A stretch of 64,000 nucleotides of DNA, from contig NZ_JACJUU010000005.1 in the NCBI RefSeq assembly GCF_014237865.1, forward strand, positions 1 to 64,000, in the 5' to 3' direction. The DNA comes from Pusillimonas minor (GTDB lineage: Bacteria > Pseudomonadota > Gammaproteobacteria > Burkholderiales > Burkholderiaceae_B). The notes under the pieces were generated by a model. That model saw only the letters and a list, made by a program, of their open reading frames with translations, did no database searches and had not been told where the DNA came from. The position numbers were made by a program, and so were the translations under genes. How positions within the stretch are numbered: position 1 is the stretch's first letter; every line of letters begins with the position of its first letter. This document shows positions 61,848-64,000 of the stretch, in pieces.

Positions 61848-63077
61848 GTGGCTAAACATTCTTCACGCTGGAAGTTGTTCCTGGGGCTTGGCCTGGTCAC
61901 AGCCGTTGGGCTATGGGGCTGGCGGGCATGGCAAGGCCCCGTGGTCAATGGCTATCAGGTCGAAGCCGCCCCGTTGGTACAACAGGTTGTGGCCACCGGG
62001 CGTGTCGTGGCCAACTCGCGAGCACAGGTAGGCAGCGAAATAACCGCCGTTGTTGTCGAACGCCGGGTGCGCGAAGGCGACCGCGTGGGTCGCGGTGATG
62101 TCTTGCTGGTGCTGCGTGCCGACGCCCTGAAGGCCCGCGCCGAAGAGGCCCGGGCTGCGCTGGACTTGCTGCGCACCGCACAACGTCCGCAGGCCCAGGC
62201 CAGCCTGGCGCGCACCGAATCTCAGCTTGCCCAGGCAAAACGCGAACTCGACCGCCGCAAAAAACTGCTCGATACACGCGCCGTCACCAAAGAAGATGTT
62301 GAACAGGCCGAGAACGCCGTGGCCATTGCGCTTGCGGCGGCGCGCCAGGCGCGCATCGACGCCCAGGCGCTTGCACCTGATGGCCTGCAAGAATCTATTT
62401 TGCAAGAACGCCTGCGGGCTGCCGAAGCCGACCTGGCTAAAACCATTGTGCGCGCGCAATTCGACGGCACCGTACTGACACGCAACGTCGAACCCGGAGA
62501 CCTCGTCCAGCCAGGTAAAACCTTGCTGGAAATCGGTACCGACACCAACGCAGAATTGCTGGTCCCCATCGACGAGCGCAATCTGGGTGTTTTAAAGGTC
62601 GGCCAGCCGGCCACCGTGATTGCCGACGCCTACCCGGATAACCCCTTCCCTGCACGCATCAGCACCATTGCACCCGCGGTCGACCCCGAACGCGGTACCG
62701 TCGATGTCCGCCTGCAGGCCACACCAGAGCCTGACTTCTTGCGCCAGGACATGACCATCACGGTCACCATTACCACCGGCGAACGCGACGCTGCCATTGT
62801 CGTGCCCAACGATGCGCTGTTCCGGTCGGTCAATGGCACGACGGCGGTATGGCGTTATGAAGACGGAAAGCTGGCACCAGTTGACGTAACAACAGGCTTG
62901 CGGGGGCAGTCGTTAACCGAAGTTACCGAAGGCCTGGCGCCCAAAGACTTGATTGCCCGGGCCGGGGCCGCCTTTGAACCGGGCCAACGTGTGCGCCTGA
63001 ACATCACACCGCTACCCGACACAGCATCGACCCGGCCGGCGTCTACGGCAGGCGAAACCCCCATGAAATTCAACTAG
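61848..63077 (+). CDS. Efflux periplasmic adaptor (MacA/HlyD-like)
   Basis: The 409-residue protein has an N-terminal membrane anchor (about 8-28), a biotinyl-lipoyl-like barrel (ATGRVVANSRAQVGSEI, about 45-60), a coiled-coil hairpin (about 90-170) and beta-barrel domains. It would link an inner-membrane ABC transporter to an outer-membrane channel. The next gene encodes the matching permease. The start is GTG, 20 bp after carH on the same strand. It is divergent from the eight-gene operon and may be co-transcribed with carH. Confidence 0.87.
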   Translation: MAKHSSRWKLFLGLGLVTAVGLWGWRAWQGPVVNGYQVEAAPLVQQVVATGRVVANSRAQVGSEITAVVVERRVREGDRVGRGDVLLVLRADALKARAEEARAALDLLRTAQRPQAQASLARTESQLAQAKRELDRRKKLLDTRAVTKEDVEQAENAVAIALAAARQARIDAQALAPDGLQESILQERLRAAEADLAKTIVRAQFDGTVLTRNVEPGDLVQPGKTLLEIGTDTNAELLVPIDERNLGVLKVGQPATVIADAYPDNPFPARISTIAPAVDPERGTVDVRLQATPEPDFLRQDMTITVTITTGERDAAIVVPNDALFRSVNGTTAVWRYEDGKLAPVDVTTGLRGQSLTEVTEGLAPKDLIARAGAAFEPGQRVRLNITPLPDTASTRPASTAGETPMKFN

Positions 63078-63085
63078 GCGCCGAC

Positions 63086-64000
63086 ATGCACTGGCTGGAA
63101 ACCACGGTCGCCATCAAGTTCCTGCGTCAGAACATGACTCAGACCTTGCTGATCCTGGTGGGCATTGCCGTTGGGGTCTCGGTCATTGTGTTCATCACCA
63201 CCCTCATCAATGGCTTGCAAGAAAACATCATCGATCGCACATTGGGTACCCAGTCACATATCAGGGTCGAGCCGCCCGACGAGCGCAACCTGATTGCACC
63301 GCTGGGCAACAACACACGCCGTCTGCTGCTCGAAGACCCTCGCGCCCAGCGGCTGCGCTCTGTCAATAACTGGCTGGCCGTCCAGCAAACCCTCGACACC
63401 CTGCCCGAAGTCACAGCCGTCTCCCCCGTCATTTCCGGGCCCGCCTTTGCGCGACGCGGCAACGTACTGAAGTCGGTTTCACTGGTCGGTATCGACCCGC
63501 AGCGCTATCAAAAAATCATTCCGGTACAAGACGACATCATCGACGGCGAATTTCGGGTGGGTGCCGGTGACGCCGTCATTGGCGCGTTACTGGCCCGCGA
63601 CCTGGGCATGCGAACCGGCGGGAAATTGCGCATCGAATCGGGAGACGGCCGCACGGCGACCGTCACCATTGCAGGTATTTTCGAACTGGGCGTACGCGAA
63701 CTCGATCTGCGCTACGTCTATCTCGACCTTAAACAAACGCAATCGCTGCTCGACCTGCCCGGCGCCGTCACCGTTATTGATGTGACCGTCAACGACCTGT
63801 TCCAGGCCGACCAAATTGCCGTGCGTATCGGCCGCCTGACCGGGTTAAAAGCAGAAAGCTGGATCGAAACCAATGCCCAGCTCATGAACGCCCTAAGCTC
63901 GCAACGGTTGTCGACCACCATGATCAGTTTCTTTGTGGCCATGTCGGTTGCATTCGGCATTGCCAGCGTTCTGGCCATCAGTGTGACGCAGCGCACGCGC
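63086..64000 (+). CDS. ABC transporter permease, MacB/FtsX type (partial, runs off right edge)
   Basis: 305 codons are visible. The N-terminal TM helix (about 17-40) has IAIKFL/LLILVGIAVGVSVIVF character, followed by a MacB-type periplasmic core domain (about 45-270). The second TM helix begins near residue 280 (TMISFFVAMSVAFGIASVLA). The frame is open to the right edge. The ATPase gene probably follows outside the window. The gene starts nine bases after the adaptor gene. Confidence 0.88.
   Translation, partial: MHWLETTVAIKFLRQNMTQTLLILVGIAVGVSVIVFITTLINGLQENIIDRTLGTQSHIRVEPPDERNLIAPLGNNTRRLLLEDPRAQRLRSVNNWLAVQQTLDTLPEVTAVSPVISGPAFARRGNVLKSVSLVGIDPQRYQKIIPVQDDIIDGEFRVGAGDAVIGALLARDLGMRTGGKLRIESGDGRTATVTIAGIFELGVRELDLRYVYLDLKQTQSLLDLPGAVTVIDVTVNDLFQADQIAVRIGRLTGLKAESWIETNAQLMNALSSQRLSTTMISFFVAMSVAFGIASVLAISVTQRTR

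Overview
The window looks like chromosomal DNA of a Burkholderiales betaproteobacterium, most likely Alcaligenaceae (Pusillimonas/Bordetella-like). This is inferred from family content: GTP-type PEP carboxykinase, TRAP and branched-chain amino acid binding proteins, many LysR/MarR/IclR-controlled catabolic genes, and dense gene packing with moderate-to-high GC. No rRNA, tRNA, CRISPR or prophage was seen. The only mobile DNA is the end of an ISL3-like insertion sequence at the left edge, which has cut off the 3' end of a DUF2058 gene.

Layout. 0-3.7 kb: IS end, broken DUF2058 gene, LysR regulator, cytochrome b561 and two YceI periplasmic proteins. 3.8-6.9 kb: a complete SiaABCD-type phosphatase/kinase/switch/diguanylate cyclase operon whose SiaA carries CBS domains instead of a membrane sensor. 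6.9-12 kb: LysR, M20 amidohydrolase and a TRAP transporter. 12-17.3 kb: a Tat-exported molybdenum hydroxylase pair (IorAB-like), a decayed catalase-like peroxidase/cytochrome b561 pair, and a Nudix hydrolase. 17.4-20.2 kb: a membrane chemoreceptor divergent from a MerR-family gene. 20.4-26.1 kb: aromatic-ring catabolism (extradiol dioxygenase, FAH-family hydrolase, IclR, FAD hydroxylase) and malonyl-CoA synthetase. 26.3-31.5 kb: a translationally coupled hybrid histidine kinase, heme oxygenase and bacteriophytochrome-GGDEF operon. 31.5-35.8 kb: BigR-type sulfide/persulfide detoxification genes and a SulP permease. 35.8-39.4 kb: ClC channel and pckG. 39.5-44.2 kb: a MarR-controlled uptake and hydroxylation module ending in maleylacetate reductase. 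44.3-53.4 kb: housekeeping and accessory genes (rmuC, panB, aldo/keto reductase, MFS, LOG, ligC-like dehydrogenase, chemoreceptor, cold-shock protein). 53.5-61.8 kb: an eight-gene minus-strand operon (amine oxidase-like, DUF1365, cyclopropane synthase-like, chalcone isomerase-like, MFS, DUF3833, SDR, SnoaL-like) divergent from a CarH/LitR-type B12 photoreceptor gene. 61.8-64 kb: MacA/MacB-like export genes running off the right edge.

How it fits together. Light sensing and c-di-GMP recur: a red/far-red phytochrome cyclase with its own biliverdin source, a B12-based CarH-type regulator, and a Sia cyclase switch. The strongest new observation is a palindrome, TGTC-N3-GACA, that sits at the same place over the -35 box of both MerR-family genes 41 kb apart (19131 and 60785). 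Further copies lie upstream of the chemoreceptor and the eight-gene operon. This suggests one light-responsive regulon run by two MerR paralogues, one with and one without a B12 domain. A second operator pair, TAGTAAGG-N5-TTACYA, sits identically over two promoters flanking the MarR gene.

Two genes appear broken by gain of whole short tandem-repeat units: CCTGG x4 in the peroxidase and AAGCTGC x3 in the MFS gene. The cytochrome b561 gene beside the peroxidase has an in-frame stop. Sequencing or assembly error has to be excluded for these.
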